From: JAEZHK01 sp040768845
Lineage (GTDB): Bacteria; Bacillota; Clostridia; Christensenellales; Aristaeellaceae
NCBI GenBank assembly: GCA_040768845.1
Contig: JAXGME010000003.1
Location: 346,838-410,837, forward strand
Length of the DNA: 64,000 nucleotides
Direction: 5' to 3'
Each line of letters begins with the position of its first letter. Position 1 is the first letter of the stretch. The notes below the pieces were generated by a model. The model was not told where the DNA came from, made no database searches, and saw only the letters and a list, made by a program, of their open reading frames with translations. The position numbers and the translations under genes were made by a program. This document shows positions 42,818 to 55,333 of this stretch, one piece after another.

Positions 42818-45800
42818 ATGAACGAGCTTTGGCGGAACATCTTCAAGGACGTGGACCCGGCGCTGGTCGGCTGTCTGACGCTGGACCGGGTGCTGGTTTC
42901 CCGCGCGGGGGACAAACTGGTCGCCCGCTTCTTTGCGTCGCGCCTGCTGGAGGACCGGGAGTTCTCCGTCCTCGCCAGGGCGCTCCGGGCGGCGTTTCCC
43001 GGCGCGAAGGCCTACTTCCGCGTCAGCTATCCCGCGCTCAAAGAGGACGTGCTGGGCAACATTGCCGCCTACGCGCCCTTCATCTGCGGCCTCATTACCC
43101 GGGAACTGCCCAGCGCCATGCCCTTTCTCCAGTGGGAGGAGGCCAGCTGGAAGATGCGGGGCGACCTTCTGATCGCCGAGGTGGACCGGCTGGGCGTGGA
43201 CTACCTGGCCGCCCAGGGCGTCGACCGGCGGGTGGAGGCGCTGCTCAAGGAGCTCTTCGGCGCCCAGGTGCGGGTGACGCTGGAACCCAGGGGCGACGAG
43301 GCGGCGCGGCTTCAGGAGATCGCGCGAAAGCGCGGCGAGGAGCAGGCGCTGATGGCGGAGATGGCGCGCAAGGCCTGCGCTGCCGACGCCGGCGGCGCCA
43401 GCTGCAAGGCGCTGACCCGGCAGCTCCTCGGACGGACCATCGCGGAGGAGCCGATGCCCATGTCGGAACTGGGCGAGGGCGCCGGCCGCGTGACGGTCAA
43501 GGGCGAGGTGATCAAAAGCGAGCTGCGCGACCTCAAAAGCGGCTCCAAGCTGTGCGCCTTCGCGCTGACCGACTACACCGGCACCGTGGCGTGCAAGGCC
43601 TTTGTGGGCGGCCGGAAGGCGGTGAGCGCCGAGGCCACCCAGCAGCAGGCGGAGCAGCTGATGGAGGCCCTCCGGGAGGGCCAGTGGGTGCGCGCCCGGG
43701 GTGACTACCGCTATGACGACTTTCAGCACGAGATGGTGCTGATGGTCTCCGACCTCGTGCGCTCGGACGCGCCCCGGCGCACCGACGACGCCCCGGTCAA
43801 GCGGGTCGAGCTGCACCTGCACACCCAGATGAGCGCCATGGACGCCTGCGCATCGCCGACAGATTTGATCAAAATGGCGGCGGACTGGGGTCATCCGGCC
43901 ATTGCCATCACCGATCACGGCGTGGTGCAGGCGTTTCCGGAGGCCTTCTCCGCCGCGAAGAAGGCGGGCATCAAGCTGATTCCCGGCTGCGAGGGCTACC
44001 TGATCGACGACAAGCCCAGCCTGGTCAAAAACGCCGATGCCCGCAAGCTGGCCGACGCGACCTTTGTGGTCTTTGATGTGGAAACCACGGGGCTCAGCCC
44101 GCTGCAGGACGTGATCATCGAGCTGGGCGCGGTCAAGTACCAAGGGGGCGTGGAGGTGGGGGAGTTTTCCCAGCTCGTCAACCCCATGCGCCCACTGCCT
44201 CCGAAGATCGTGGAGATCACCAAGATCACCGACGCCATGCTCACCGGCATGCCCGCCATCGAGGCGGTATTGCCAGACTTTCACGCCTTCTGCGAAGGCG
44301 CGGTGCTGGTGGCCCACAACGCGGAATTTGACACCGCCTTCGTCCGCCGCGCCTTTGCGCGGATGGGCCTGGCGATGGACCACCCCGTGATCGACACGCT
44401 GTCGCTGTCCCGCAACATGTTCCGGGACCAGAAGAGCCACAAGCTCGCGGCGGTGTGCAAGCGGCTGGGCGTCTCCCTCAAGGACGCGCATCGCGCGGTG
44501 CACGACGCCCGCGCCACCGCCCAGGCGCTCATGAAGATGCTGGACATGCTGGCGGAGAGCCGGCCGCTCAGGGCGCTTTCCGATCTTAACCGCGCCTTTG
44601 ACGACGATGCGGGCGGCGCCAGCCACCACATCATCCTGCTGGCCGCGACCCAGGCGGGCATGACCAACCTCTACCGGCTGGTGAGCGAGGGGCACCTCAA
44701 CCACTTCCGGCGCACGCCGCGACTGCCCCGGGCCCTGATCGAAAAGCATCGGGAGGGCCTCATCATCGGCAGCGCCTGCGAGGCGGGCGAGCTGTTTCGC
44801 GCGGTGCTGGAGCGCAAGCCGGACAAAGAGCTGGAGCGCATCGCCAAGTTCTACGATTACCTCGAGATCCAGCCCGTCGGCAACAACGAATTCCTGCTGC
44901 GCGAGGGCCAGGTGGAGAGCGTGGAGGCGCTTCAGGCGCTCAACCGCCGAATTCTGGAACTGGGCGACCGCCTGGGCATTCCCGTGGCGGCCACCGGCGA
45001 CGTGCACTTCAAGGAGCCCAGGGATGCCGTCTTCCGAGCGATCCTGATGAACGCCAAGGGCTTTCAGGATGCGGACAGCCAGCCGCCGCTCTACTTCCGT
45101 ACCACCGACGACATGCTGGCCGAGTTTGCCTACCTGGGCGAGAAGGATGCCCGGCGCGTGGTGATTGACGCGCCCCGCGCCATCGCGGAGAAGGTGTCGC
45201 CCAAGCTGCGCATCTTCGTGGAGCATCCCGAGGGCGCGGAAACCTTCCAACCCTACTGGGATTTTGCCGAAGACGAGATCCGCACGCTCACCGAAACCCG
45301 CGCCCGCGAGATCTACGGCGATGAACTGCCGCCCGTTGTGCGCGCGCGGATCGACAAAGAGCTGGGCGCCATCATCGGCTACGGCTTTTCCACGCTGTAC
45401 GACATCGCGGTCAAGCTGGTGCAGAAATCGCTGTCCGACGGCTACATCGTCGGCTCCCGGGGTTCGGTGGGCTCATCCTTCGTCGCCAACATGACCGGAA
45501 TCACGGAGGTCAACTCGCTCCCGCCCCACTACGTGTGCCCCAAGTGCAAGCATTCGGAGTTTGACGTGCCGGAGGAGTACACCTGCGGGCTGGACCTGCC
45601 CCTCAAGGACTGTCCGGTGTGCGGCGCCAACATGAACCGCGACGGCTTTGACATTCCCTTTGAAGTCTTTCTGGGCTTCAAGGGCGACAAGGTGCCCGAC
45701 ATCGACCTCAATTTCTCCGGCGAATACCAGGGCACCGCCCACAGCTACGTGAAGGAGCTGTTCGGCGCGGAAAACGTGTTTCGCGCCGGCACCATCGGCA

Positions 45801-47140
45801 CCGTGGCGGAAAAGACCGCCTTCGGCTACGTGCTCAAGTACCTGGAGGAGCGGGAAAAGACCGCCACCCAGGCCGAAAAGGAGCGGCTGGCCAAGGGCAT
45901 CACCGGCGCCAAGCGCACCACGGGCCAGCATCCCGCCGGCATGGTGGTGCTGCCCAAGGGCTACGAGATCTACCAGTTCACCCCCATCCAGCACCCCGCG
46001 GACGACCAGGATTCCGAGACCGTCACCACCCACTTTGACTTCAGCTCCATGCACGACGTGCTGGTGAAGCTGGACATCCTGGGCCACGACGATCCCACCA
46101 TGCTCAAAAAACTGCAGGACATGACCGGCATCCCGCCCCAGAAGGTGCCGCTGGATGACAAGGCCGTCTTTGAGCGCATCCTGTCGCTCTTCACGGGCCC
46201 GGAGGCGCTGGGCGTGACGCCGGAGGAGATCGGTTCGCCCACCGGCACCCTGGGCATTCCGGAGTTCGGCACGCGCTTTGTCCGGCAGATGTTGGTGGAC
46301 ACACAGCCCCGGTCCATGGAGGAGCTGATCCGCATCTCGGGCCTGTCCCACGGCACCGACGTGTGGGTGGGCAACGCGCAGGACATCATCCGGGCGGGCA
46401 TCGCGCCGCTGAAAAAGTGCATCTGCACCCGCGACGACATCATGAACCAGCTGATCAAGTGGGGCGTGGAGTCCAAGATGGCCTTTACCATCATGGAATC
46501 GGTGCGCAAGGGCAGGGGCCTCAAGCCCGAGTGGGTGGAGGCCATGAAGGCGGCCGGTACCCCCGACTGGTTCATCGAATCCTGCCAGAAGATCAAGTAC
46601 ATGTTCCCGAAGGCCCATGCGGTGGCCTATGTGACGATGGCGCTGCGCATCGCCTACTTCAAGGTGTATTACCCCGGCGCCTACTACGCCTGCTATCTGC
46701 AGCGCAACGCGGAGGCCTTTGACGGCTCCACGATGGTGGCGCAGCCGCCGGTGCTGCGGGCCAGGCTCGCCGAGCTGCAGGCCCTCGAAAAGGACGAACG
46801 GGCCCGGAAAGAAGACCAGATCAGCCTCTACGAGATCCTGATTGAGATGACCGCCCGCGGAATTTCGCTGCGCCCCGTGTCGCTCTACGAGTCCCACGCG
46901 CAGCATTTTACGCTTCTGGCGGACGACGTCACCATCCTGCCGCCGCTCTCCTCCATGCCGGGGGTGGGCCTGGCCGCGGCGGAGAATCTGGCCCGGGCGC
47001 GGGACGAGGGCCCCTTCCTCTCCCAGGAGGACATGGCGCGGCGCAAGGTGGCCAAGTCGGTGATCCAGGCGCTGATGGCGGCGGGCGCGCTGGGCGAGCT
47101 GCCGGAGACCAGCCAGACGAGCCTTTTTGACTTTGGCTGA
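42818..47140 (+). CDS. polC: DNA polymerase III alpha subunit, Gram-positive PolC type
   Basis: 1440 residues. Replicative polymerase of low-GC Gram-positives. In order: an N-terminal domain, an OB fold (VTVKGEVIKSELRDLKSG), a PHP domain (VELHLHTQMSAMD, AITDHGV), a DEDD 3'-5' exonuclease inserted in it (FVVFDVETTGLSP, AHNAEFDTAFVRRAF), the polymerase core with VPDIDLNFSGEYQG and a PolC zinc module (CPKCKHSEF, CPVCGANM). PolC's presence confirms a Firmicute. ATG 42818 starts MNELWRNIF; the upstream part of the frame overlaps ispG. Confidence 0.98.
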   Translation: MNELWRNIFKDVDPALVGCLTLDRVLVSRAGDKLVARFFASRLLEDREFSVLARALRAAFPGAKAYFRVSYPALKEDVLGNIAAYAPFICGLITRELPSAMPFLQWEEASWKMRGDLLIAEVDRLGVDYLAAQGVDRRVEALLKELFGAQVRVTLEPRGDEAARLQEIARKRGEEQALMAEMARKACAADAGGASCKALTRQLLGRTIAEEPMPMSELGEGAGRVTVKGEVIKSELRDLKSGSKLCAFALTDYTGTVACKAFVGGRKAVSAEATQQQAEQLMEALREGQWVRARGDYRYDDFQHEMVLMVSDLVRSDAPRRTDDAPVKRVELHLHTQMSAMDACASPTDLIKMAADWGHPAIAITDHGVVQAFPEAFSAAKKAGIKLIPGCEGYLIDDKPSLVKNADARKLADATFVVFDVETTGLSPLQDVIIELGAVKYQGGVEVGEFSQLVNPMRPLPPKIVEITKITDAMLTGMPAIEAVLPDFHAFCEGAVLVAHNAEFDTAFVRRAFARMGLAMDHPVIDTLSLSRNMFRDQKSHKLAAVCKRLGVSLKDAHRAVHDARATAQALMKMLDMLAESRPLRALSDLNRAFDDDAGGASHHIILLAATQAGMTNLYRLVSEGHLNHFRRTPRLPRALIEKHREGLIIGSACEAGELFRAVLERKPDKELERIAKFYDYLEIQPVGNNEFLLREGQVESVEALQALNRRILELGDRLGIPVAATGDVHFKEPRDAVFRAILMNAKGFQDADSQPPLYFRTTDDMLAEFAYLGEKDARRVVIDAPRAIAEKVSPKLRIFVEHPEGAETFQPYWDFAEDEIRTLTETRAREIYGDELPPVVRARIDKELGAIIGYGFSTLYDIAVKLVQKSLSDGYIVGSRGSVGSSFVANMTGITEVNSLPPHYVCPKCKHSEFDVPEEYTCGLDLPLKDCPVCGANMNRDGFDIPFEVFLGFKGDKVPDIDLNFSGEYQGTAHSYVKELFGAENVFRAGTIGTVAEKTAFGYVLKYLEEREKTATQAEKERLAKGITGAKRTTGQHPAGMVVLPKGYEIYQFTPIQHPADDQDSETVTTHFDFSSMHDVLVKLDILGHDDPTMLKKLQDMTGIPPQKVPLDDKAVFERILSLFTGPEALGVTPEEIGSPTGTLGIPEFGTRFVRQMLVDTQPRSMEELIRISGLSHGTDVWVGNAQDIIRAGIAPLKKCICTRDDIMNQLIKWGVESKMAFTIMESVRKGRGLKPEWVEAMKAAGTPDWFIESCQKIKYMFPKAHAVAYVTMALRIAYFKVYYPGAYYACYLQRNAEAFDGSTMVAQPPVLRARLAELQALEKDERARKEDQISLYEILIEMTARGISLRPVSLYESHAQHFTLLADDVTILPPLSSMPGVGLAAAENLARARDEGPFLSQEDMARRKVAKSVIQALMAAGALGELPETSQTSLFDFG

Positions 47141-47210
47141 ACCGGAACAAACGCGGGGGGCGCTGCGTCATAGGTGGACGAGAGAATTGGCGTGTTCTGG
47201 GGGTGTGTCT

Positions 47211-48575
47211 GTGAAACGCATGGTATGGCCGGGCCTTGTGCTGGCGCTGGCCTTTGCATGGGCGGCGCTGGCGGAGGCGCCCGCCGAAGCGCCCGCGGTG
47301 GCGTTCGGCGTGGGCGACAGCTGGGTGCTGGTCGCCGCGGATGGCGCGGAGCTCGTGGGCGCGGGACAGTATTCCGTTATCGAGCCGCTGACCGACCGGC
47401 CGCCGTACTTTTACGCCGCGCTCCAGTTGGGCGGCGAGGAGCCGCAGGCCATGAAGCTGCTGGACGCGGAGGGCCGCCCGCTGACCGATTTTTCGTACCA
47501 ATACCTGGCCGGGATGGGCGACAGGATCTGCTTTGGGCAGGACGGGCAGTTCGGCGTCATGGATGCGTCGCTGAACGTGGTGGTGCCCTGCGCCTACACC
47601 AGCATTGTCGATAACGGCGAAGGCGGATATCTGGCGCTGACCACCAATCCCTACGACGAGCGCGCCGACGGCGTGTACTACATCGACCCCGACGGCAAGG
47701 AAAACGCCACCGGCATTCGCGTGCTCTACGGCCTGGCGGATTTTTCTGAGGGGCTGATGCCGGTGCTGTCCGCGGACACCGGCCGCACCGGCTACCTGAA
47801 TCCCCGCGGCGAGTGGGCGATCCCCGCCCAGTTCAGCTATGCGGGCGCGTTTGACGGCGGCCTTGCCGACGCGGCCATCGACAGCGGCACCGGGGTGATT
47901 GACACCTCCGGCAACTGGCTGATCACCCCCAAGTATGAGATGCTTTCCATCTGCGGCGCGACGCCGCTGGTCGTCGCCCAGGCCGACAGCAGGAAGATCG
48001 CGCTGATCGATCCCAAGGCGGACCGGACGATCGCCGAATTCTCCGGCGAGGACATCTACTTCTCCGCGCCGTCCGACAGTGAGCTCGTGACGCTCTATCT
48101 CGACGGCAGGCTGCGCCTGGTGGACGCGGCGGGGAATACGGTGCTGGAAACCGACGCCCGGGATGCCTCCGTGGACAGCGACGGCGTGCGGCTGATCCTC
48201 CGGGAGGGCCCCTGGGGCGAAAAAAACGTCACCCTGTGCGATTTGACCGGGAAGCGGCTGGCCGGCCCCTATCAGGACATCTGGCGCGTTTCCGGCGCGT
48301 CGGATGCGCCCTACTACGCGTTTTCCACCTTTGACACCCAGGAGGAAACGCTGGACGACGGCGGCTATACCTACCTCAACGAGGTGCCGGACACCCGCAG
48401 AACCGGCCTGATGGACGAAAACGGCGCCGTCCTCTGGCAGATGGACGACTACCGGGCGCTGTATTCGCCCGGGGACGGACTCTTTACCGTGCAGATGCCC
48501 GGAAAGGCCGGCCTCATGCGGGCGGACGGAAGCTGGCTCTGCGCCTACGACACCGCGGCGGACGGCACGGAGTGA
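47211..48575 (+). CDS. Secreted WG-repeat-like protein
   Basis: About 454 residues. Signal peptide (MVWPGLVLALAFAWAALA) then a string of WG-like beta repeats, for instance GYLNPRGEWAIPAQFSYAGAF and GVIDTSGNWLITPKYEM, and further degenerate units to the C-terminus. No catalytic motif. Start taken as GTG 47211, 8 bases after a GGGGG run; ATG 47220 is possible. It lies between polC and rimP, where no such gene is usual. Function unknown; extracellular or membrane-surface location expected. Confidence 0.8.
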   Translation: MKRMVWPGLVLALAFAWAALAEAPAEAPAVAFGVGDSWVLVAADGAELVGAGQYSVIEPLTDRPPYFYAALQLGGEEPQAMKLLDAEGRPLTDFSYQYLAGMGDRICFGQDGQFGVMDASLNVVVPCAYTSIVDNGEGGYLALTTNPYDERADGVYYIDPDGKENATGIRVLYGLADFSEGLMPVLSADTGRTGYLNPRGEWAIPAQFSYAGAFDGGLADAAIDSGTGVIDTSGNWLITPKYEMLSICGATPLVVAQADSRKIALIDPKADRTIAEFSGEDIYFSAPSDSELVTLYLDGRLRLVDAAGNTVLETDARDASVDSDGVRLILREGPWGEKNVTLCDLTGKRLAGPYQDIWRVSGASDAPYYAFSTFDTQEETLDDGGYTYLNEVPDTRRTGLMDENGAVLWQMDDYRALYSPGDGLFTVQMPGKAGLMRADGSWLCAYDTAADGTE

Positions 48576-48606
48576 CCTGCCCGAGGGCCAAAGGCCCGAA
48601 GGCGCG

Positions 48607-48636
48607 CCGGGAGGGATGGCACCCTCCCGGTTTTTT
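48607..48636 (+). terminator. Intrinsic terminator after the WG-repeat gene
   Basis: CCGGGAGGG (48607-48615) pairs with CCCTCCCGG (48622-48630), followed by six T. Ends the frr-polC transcription run. Confidence 0.93.
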
Positions 48637-48712
48637 GCAGGCCTTTTGCGGTTACAATGTGGACGCGCAGTACGCTTTCTCCCTTTTTTGCGTTATTTGT
48701 GTGTTGGGCAGG

Positions 48713-48741
48713 TTGTATTCAGGGCCGGGATGTGCTACAAT
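48713..48741 (+). promoter_or_regulatory. SigA promoter for rimP-nusA-infB operon
   Basis: TTGTAT (48713-48718), 17 bases, TACAAT (48736-48741). Confidence 0.7.
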
Positions 48742-48800
48742 TGCCTCGTCTGGGATTTCTCGGGCCAGTTCTCCCCTGTCTGGGGAATGAGGGTGTTGGA

Positions 48801-49283
48801 TTGCCGAAACCATCCGCGCCGCTTGGTAAAGCGCAGGAAATCGCTGCAAGGGTTGCGGCGCAGCTAGGGTTCATATTGGTGGACGTCGAGCTGGTCAAGG
48901 AATCGACCGGCCGATTTTTGCGTTTCTATATCGACAAGGCCGGCGGGGTGACGCTCGACGATTGCGAGGCCTATCACCGACGGATCCAGCCGATGGTGGA
49001 ATTCGTGGATTATGATTACATGGAGGTCTCTTCACCGGGGGCCGACCGACCGCTCAAAAAGCCCGAGGACTTTGAGCGCGCCGCGGGCACCCAGGTGGAG
49101 GTGCGCCTGTACAGGCCGGATGACGGCCAGAAGGTCTTTCGCGGAATCTTGTCGGGCCTCTCGGAGGGCAGGGTCGTCCTCCGGGACGCCGCGGGGGAAG
49201 AGCGGGCCTTCGATCGGAAGGCCGTCGCCCTGGTCAAACCCGTCGTGGATTTTGACGAGGATGACCTGAGGGGCGAAGTGTGA
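48801..49283 (+). CDS. rimP: Ribosome maturation factor RimP
   Basis: 160 residues. Assists 30S assembly. GFILVDVELVKESTGRFLRFYIDK and GGVTLDDCEAYHR, then MEVSSPGADRPL, are diagnostic. The start is TTG at 48801 after GAGGGTG; the frame upstream runs through the promoter. First gene of the conserved rimP-nusA-ylxR-ylxQ-infB cluster. Confidence 0.93.
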   Translation: MPKPSAPLGKAQEIAARVAAQLGFILVDVELVKESTGRFLRFYIDKAGGVTLDDCEAYHRRIQPMVEFVDYDYMEVSSPGADRPLKKPEDFERAAGTQVEVRLYRPDDGQKVFRGILSGLSEGRVVLRDAAGEERAFDRKAVALVKPVVDFDEDDLRGEV

Positions 49284-49313
49284 GCGCGAAATCGTGACAA
49301 GGAGTGTTTGTGA

Positions 49314-50429
49314 ATGCCTGGAACCATTGACAGCGGCGAGTTCATCAGCGCGCTGGACGCATTGGCCAAGGAGCGGCGCATCAACAAGGATGTGCTTTTT
49401 GCCGCGATTGAATCCGCGCTGATTTCGGCGTACAAGAAGAACTTTGGCAAGAGCGCCAACGTGCGCGCCGCCATCGACCGCGAAAAGGGCACGGTGGAGG
49501 TGTTCGCGCGCAAGACCGTCGTCGAAGAGGTGGAGGACCCGCAGACGGAGATCAGCCTTCAGGATGCCCGGGCCATCCACCCCAAGTACGAAATCGGCGA
49601 CCTGGCCGAGCTTCGCGCCACACCCAGGGACTTTGGCCGCATCGCGGCGCAGACCGCCAAGCAGGTGGTGGTGCAGCACATCCGCGAGGCCGAGCGGGGC
49701 GTGATCTACGACGAGTACATCGAAAAGGAAAACGAGATCCTTACCGCCATCGTGCAGCGGGTGGACAATCGCCAGGTGTACGTGGAACTGGGCCGCACCG
49801 AAGGGCTTCTCGAGCCCAACCAGCAGATGCCCGGCGAGGAATACCACGTCAACGACCGGCTGAAGGTGTACGTGCTGGAGGTCAACAAGATGAGCCGCGG
49901 CCCGCAGGTGCTGGTATCGCGCACCCACTCCGGCCTGGTCAAGCGGCTGTTTGAAATCGAGGTGCCGGAGATCCGCCAGGGCATCGTGCAGATCAAGTCC
50001 ATCGCCCGCGAGGCCGGCTACCGCACGAAAATGGCCGTCTATTCCACGGACTCGCTGATTGATCCCGTCGGCTCCTGCGTCGGCCCCCGCGGCATGCGCG
50101 TGGAAAACGTGGTGGCCGAGCTCAAGACCGAGAAGATCGACATCGTCAAGTGGTCCGGCGACCCGGCGGAGTACGTGGCCTCGGCGCTCAACCCGGCCCG
50201 CGTGATCAGCGTATTCGTGTCGGACAAGGAAAAGGCGGCCCGCGTCGTCGTGCCGGACAACCAGCTCTCCCTCGCCATCGGCAAGGAGGGGCAGAACGCG
50301 CGGCTGGCCGCCAAGCTCACGGGCTGGAAGATCGACATCAAGAGCCAGAGCCAGATCGAGCAGCAGCTCAACGAACAGCAGTTTGGCGAGCAGCCGTCCG
50401 AGGGCGATATCGGGGAGGAAGAAGTCTAG
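49314..50429 (+). CDS. nusA: Transcription termination/antitermination factor NusA
   Basis: 371 residues: N-terminal RNA-polymerase-binding domain (NKDVLFAAIESALISAYKK), S1 domain (about 135-200), and KH1/KH2 (VGSCVGPRGMRVENVV, LSLAIGKEGQNARLAAKLTGW). No C-terminal acidic repeats, as usual in Firmicutes. AAGGAG precedes the ATG. Confidence 0.97.
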   Translation: MPGTIDSGEFISALDALAKERRINKDVLFAAIESALISAYKKNFGKSANVRAAIDREKGTVEVFARKTVVEEVEDPQTEISLQDARAIHPKYEIGDLAELRATPRDFGRIAAQTAKQVVVQHIREAERGVIYDEYIEKENEILTAIVQRVDNRQVYVELGRTEGLLEPNQQMPGEEYHVNDRLKVYVLEVNKMSRGPQVLVSRTHSGLVKRLFEIEVPEIRQGIVQIKSIAREAGYRTKMAVYSTDSLIDPVGSCVGPRGMRVENVVAELKTEKIDIVKWSGDPAEYVASALNPARVISVFVSDKEKAARVVVPDNQLSLAIGKEGQNARLAAKLTGWKIDIKSQSQIEQQLNEQQFGEQPSEGDIGEEEV

Positions 50430-50702
50430 TTGCAGAGGCAGCGCAAGACGCCCATGCGCATGTGCGTGGGCTGTCGCGAGATGAAGCCCAAGAAGGCGCT
50501 TTTGCGCGTGGTCAAGTCGCCCGCGGGCCCCATCGCGATTGACCGCGTGGGCAAGGCGCCCGGGCGCGGCGCCTACGTGTGTCCCGATCCGGCCTGCCTG
50601 AAAAAAGCGCAGAAGAGCCGGGCGCTGGACCGGGCGCTGGAAGTCAGCGTGCCCGCCGAGGTCTACGAGGCGCTGGCCGCGCAGATGGGCGCCGACCCAT
50701 GA
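50430..50702 (+). CDS. ylxR: YlxR (DUF448) RNA-binding-like protein
   Basis: 90 residues. PMRMCVGCREMKPKKALLRVV and GRGAYVCPDPACLKKA are the DUF448 signature. Suggested nucleic-acid-binding protein of the nusA-infB operon. The TTG start follows the nusA stop directly (no gap), and the stop overlaps the next ATG. Confidence 0.92.
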   Translation: MQRQRKTPMRMCVGCREMKPKKALLRVVKSPAGPIAIDRVGKAPGRGAYVCPDPACLKKAQKSRALDRALEVSVPAEVYEALAAQMGADP

Positions 50703-50995
50703 GTCCGCTGGCAAACTTTCTGGGGCTGTGCGCCCGGGCCGGCGCGCTGAAGACCGGCGAGGCCGTGTGCGAGCAGCTGGCAAAATCCGGCGGCGCGCGC
50801 CTGATCCTGGTGGACGCCGGCGCGTCGGAGCGGTCCAAAAAGGCGATGCGGGACGCCTGCGCCTATGCGGGCATACGGCTGATCGAGCTCTTGCCCGGCG
50901 AACTGGGGCAGGCGGTGGGCAAGCCCGGCCGCATGGCCGCGGCGGTGACCGACAGGGGCTTCGCGGACAAACTTATTCAATTGGCGATACATTAG
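50699..50995 (+). CDS. ylxQ: L7Ae/L30e family protein YlxQ
   Basis: 98 residues of the L7Ae-like fold, which binds kink-turn RNA: LGLCARAGALKTGEAVCEQ, LILVDAGASERSKKAMRDAC, then GRMAAAVTDRGFADKL. The ATG overlaps the ylxR stop. Standard position before infB. Confidence 0.9.
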   Translation: MSPLANFLGLCARAGALKTGEAVCEQLAKSGGARLILVDAGASERSKKAMRDACAYAGIRLIELLPGELGQAVGKPGRMAAAVTDRGFADKLIQLAIH

Positions 50996-51013
50996 CGGGG
51001 GTGCAAGGTGGGA

Positions 51014-53791
<2,778 letters not shown>

Positions 53792-53935
53792 ACCCGGCCC
53801 TGACAGTGTGGGGACCGCGATGGCCCCGGCGTGCTCCGGCGCGCGGGGCCTGTTGCGATCCGTCAAATCGGGGAACCCTGTTGGCGGAGCACGCTTGCCA
53901 TAAGGTGCCCGCCGACCTTTTTTCAAGGAGGAACC

Positions 53936-54310
53936 ATGGCCTTTGACCGTGTGGACCGCATCTCCGAGGAGGTGCGGCGCGAATTGGATAAAATTTTGCG
54001 GGAGGATCTGAACGACCCCCGCGTCAGCGGTACGTTTTCCATCGTCCGCTGCGAGGTGACCCGGGACCTGCGCTACTGCAAGGTGCGCGTCAGCGTGCTG
54101 GAGGCGGAAAAGCGCAAGGGGATGATGGAGGCGCTGAAGAAGGCCTCCGGCTTCATCCGCCGGGAACTGGGCAGGCGCGTGGATCTGCGCTACACCCCCG
54201 AGCTGATCTTTGAGCTCGACACCAACATCGAATACGCGGACAGAATCAACCGGCTGCTGAAAGAGGAGGAATCCCATGGCGACGATCCCCGAACTGGCGA
54301 CGTGGATTGA
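53936..54310 (+). CDS. rbfA: Ribosome-binding factor A
   Basis: 124 residues. KH-fold 30S maturation factor: RVDRISEEVRRELDKILRE, DPRVSGTFSIVRCEVTRDL, RRELGRRVDLRYTPEL. AAGGAGG before ATG 53936. The 145-base gap to infB holds only a weak GGCCCCG/CGGGGCC hairpin. Its end overlaps nrnA by 35 bases. Confidence 0.95.
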   Translation: MAFDRVDRISEEVRRELDKILREDLNDPRVSGTFSIVRCEVTRDLRYCKVRVSVLEAEKRKGMMEALKKASGFIRRELGRRVDLRYTPELIFELDTNIEYADRINRLLKEEESHGDDPRTGDVD

Positions 54311-55238
54311 AGCGAGGGACGACATCGCGGTGGTGGCCCACGTTTCCCCGGACGGGGACACGCTGGGTTCCGGCCTTGCGCTGGTGCGGGTGCTGACCGC
54401 GCTGGGCAAGCGCGCGGCACTGGTCAGCCAGGATCCGGTGCCCCACATGTACCGGTTCCTGCCGGGGATAGACCGCGTCTGCCCGCCGTCGAGGCTGCCC
54501 TTTACGCCCCGATGCCTGCTCTACGAGGACGTGGCCGCCTATGACAGGGCGGGCGACAAGGGCGCGCTTGCCCATGTAACGGACACCGCGCTGATTGATC
54601 ATCACGCCACAAATCCCTGCTTTGCCGGGCTGTGCGTCATCGACGCGGACGCGCCCGCCACCGGGGTGATCGTGCTGCGCCTGATCGATCAGATGGGCGT
54701 CGGGCTGGACAAGGACATGGCGGTCACGCTGTATACCGCCATCGCCACGGATACCGGCAATCTCAGCTACTCCAACACCACCGCGGAGGCGGCGCGCGGC
54801 ATTGCGCGGTGCCTGGACGTGGGGTTTGACATCGAGGATGCGAGCCTTCGGCTCTTCCGGCTGCGCACGCGGGCGCGCACGATGCTGCTGGGCATGGCGC
54901 TGTCGGCGATGGAATTCTACTGCGGCGACCGCATTGCCGTCACCCGGATCAGCGCGCTGATGTACGAGGTCTGCGGCGCCTCGGCCGCGGACACCGAAGG
55001 GATCATCAATTTTCTGGTCGAAACCGAGGGCGTCGAGGTGGCCGTGCTGGCGGACGAGCGGGGCATGTTCGCCACGAAGTTTTCGCTGCGCTCCTCGGGC
55101 CGGGTTGACGTGGGCGAAGTGGCCCACTTCTTCGGCGGCGGCGGGCACAGGCAGGCGGCGGGCATGACCATCCACCTGCCGCTAAGCGAAGCCACGGAGG
55201 AGGTACTCACCAAGCTTTGCATGGAGCTGGGCGCCTGA
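54276..55238 (+). CDS. nrnA: DHH/DHHA1 phosphoesterase (NrnA-like)
   Basis: 320 residues. Degrades short oligoribonucleotides and/or pAp. Metal motifs: HVSPDGD (22-28), DHH in LIDHHATN (108-110), ATDTGNLSYSN, and the C-terminal DHHA1 motif GGGGHRQAAG. ATG 54276 after GAGGAGG, inside the end of rbfA. Usual position between rbfA and truB. Confidence 0.93.
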   Translation: MATIPELATWIEARDDIAVVAHVSPDGDTLGSGLALVRVLTALGKRAALVSQDPVPHMYRFLPGIDRVCPPSRLPFTPRCLLYEDVAAYDRAGDKGALAHVTDTALIDHHATNPCFAGLCVIDADAPATGVIVLRLIDQMGVGLDKDMAVTLYTAIATDTGNLSYSNTTAEAARGIARCLDVGFDIEDASLRLFRLRTRARTMLLGMALSAMEFYCGDRIAVTRISALMYEVCGASAADTEGIINFLVETEGVEVAVLADERGMFATKFSLRSSGRVDVGEVAHFFGGGGHRQAAGMTIHLPLSEATEEVLTKLCMELGA

Positions 55239-55266
55239 AGCGCTCAATTCCACGCGCAGAACGCAC

Positions 55267-55294
55267 CGCGGAGGGGGGCGTGGCCCCCTCCGCG
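55267..55294 (+). other. Strong GC hairpin between nrnA and truB
   Basis: Eleven perfect pairs, CGCGGAGGGGG (55267-55277) with CCCCCTCCGCG (55284-55294), no T-tract. It may be an mRNA processing or stability element rather than a terminator. Confidence 0.5.
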
Positions 55295-55333
55295 TCATCC
55301 AATTCAGAGGGCGCGCCGCGCCGTGAGGACGCG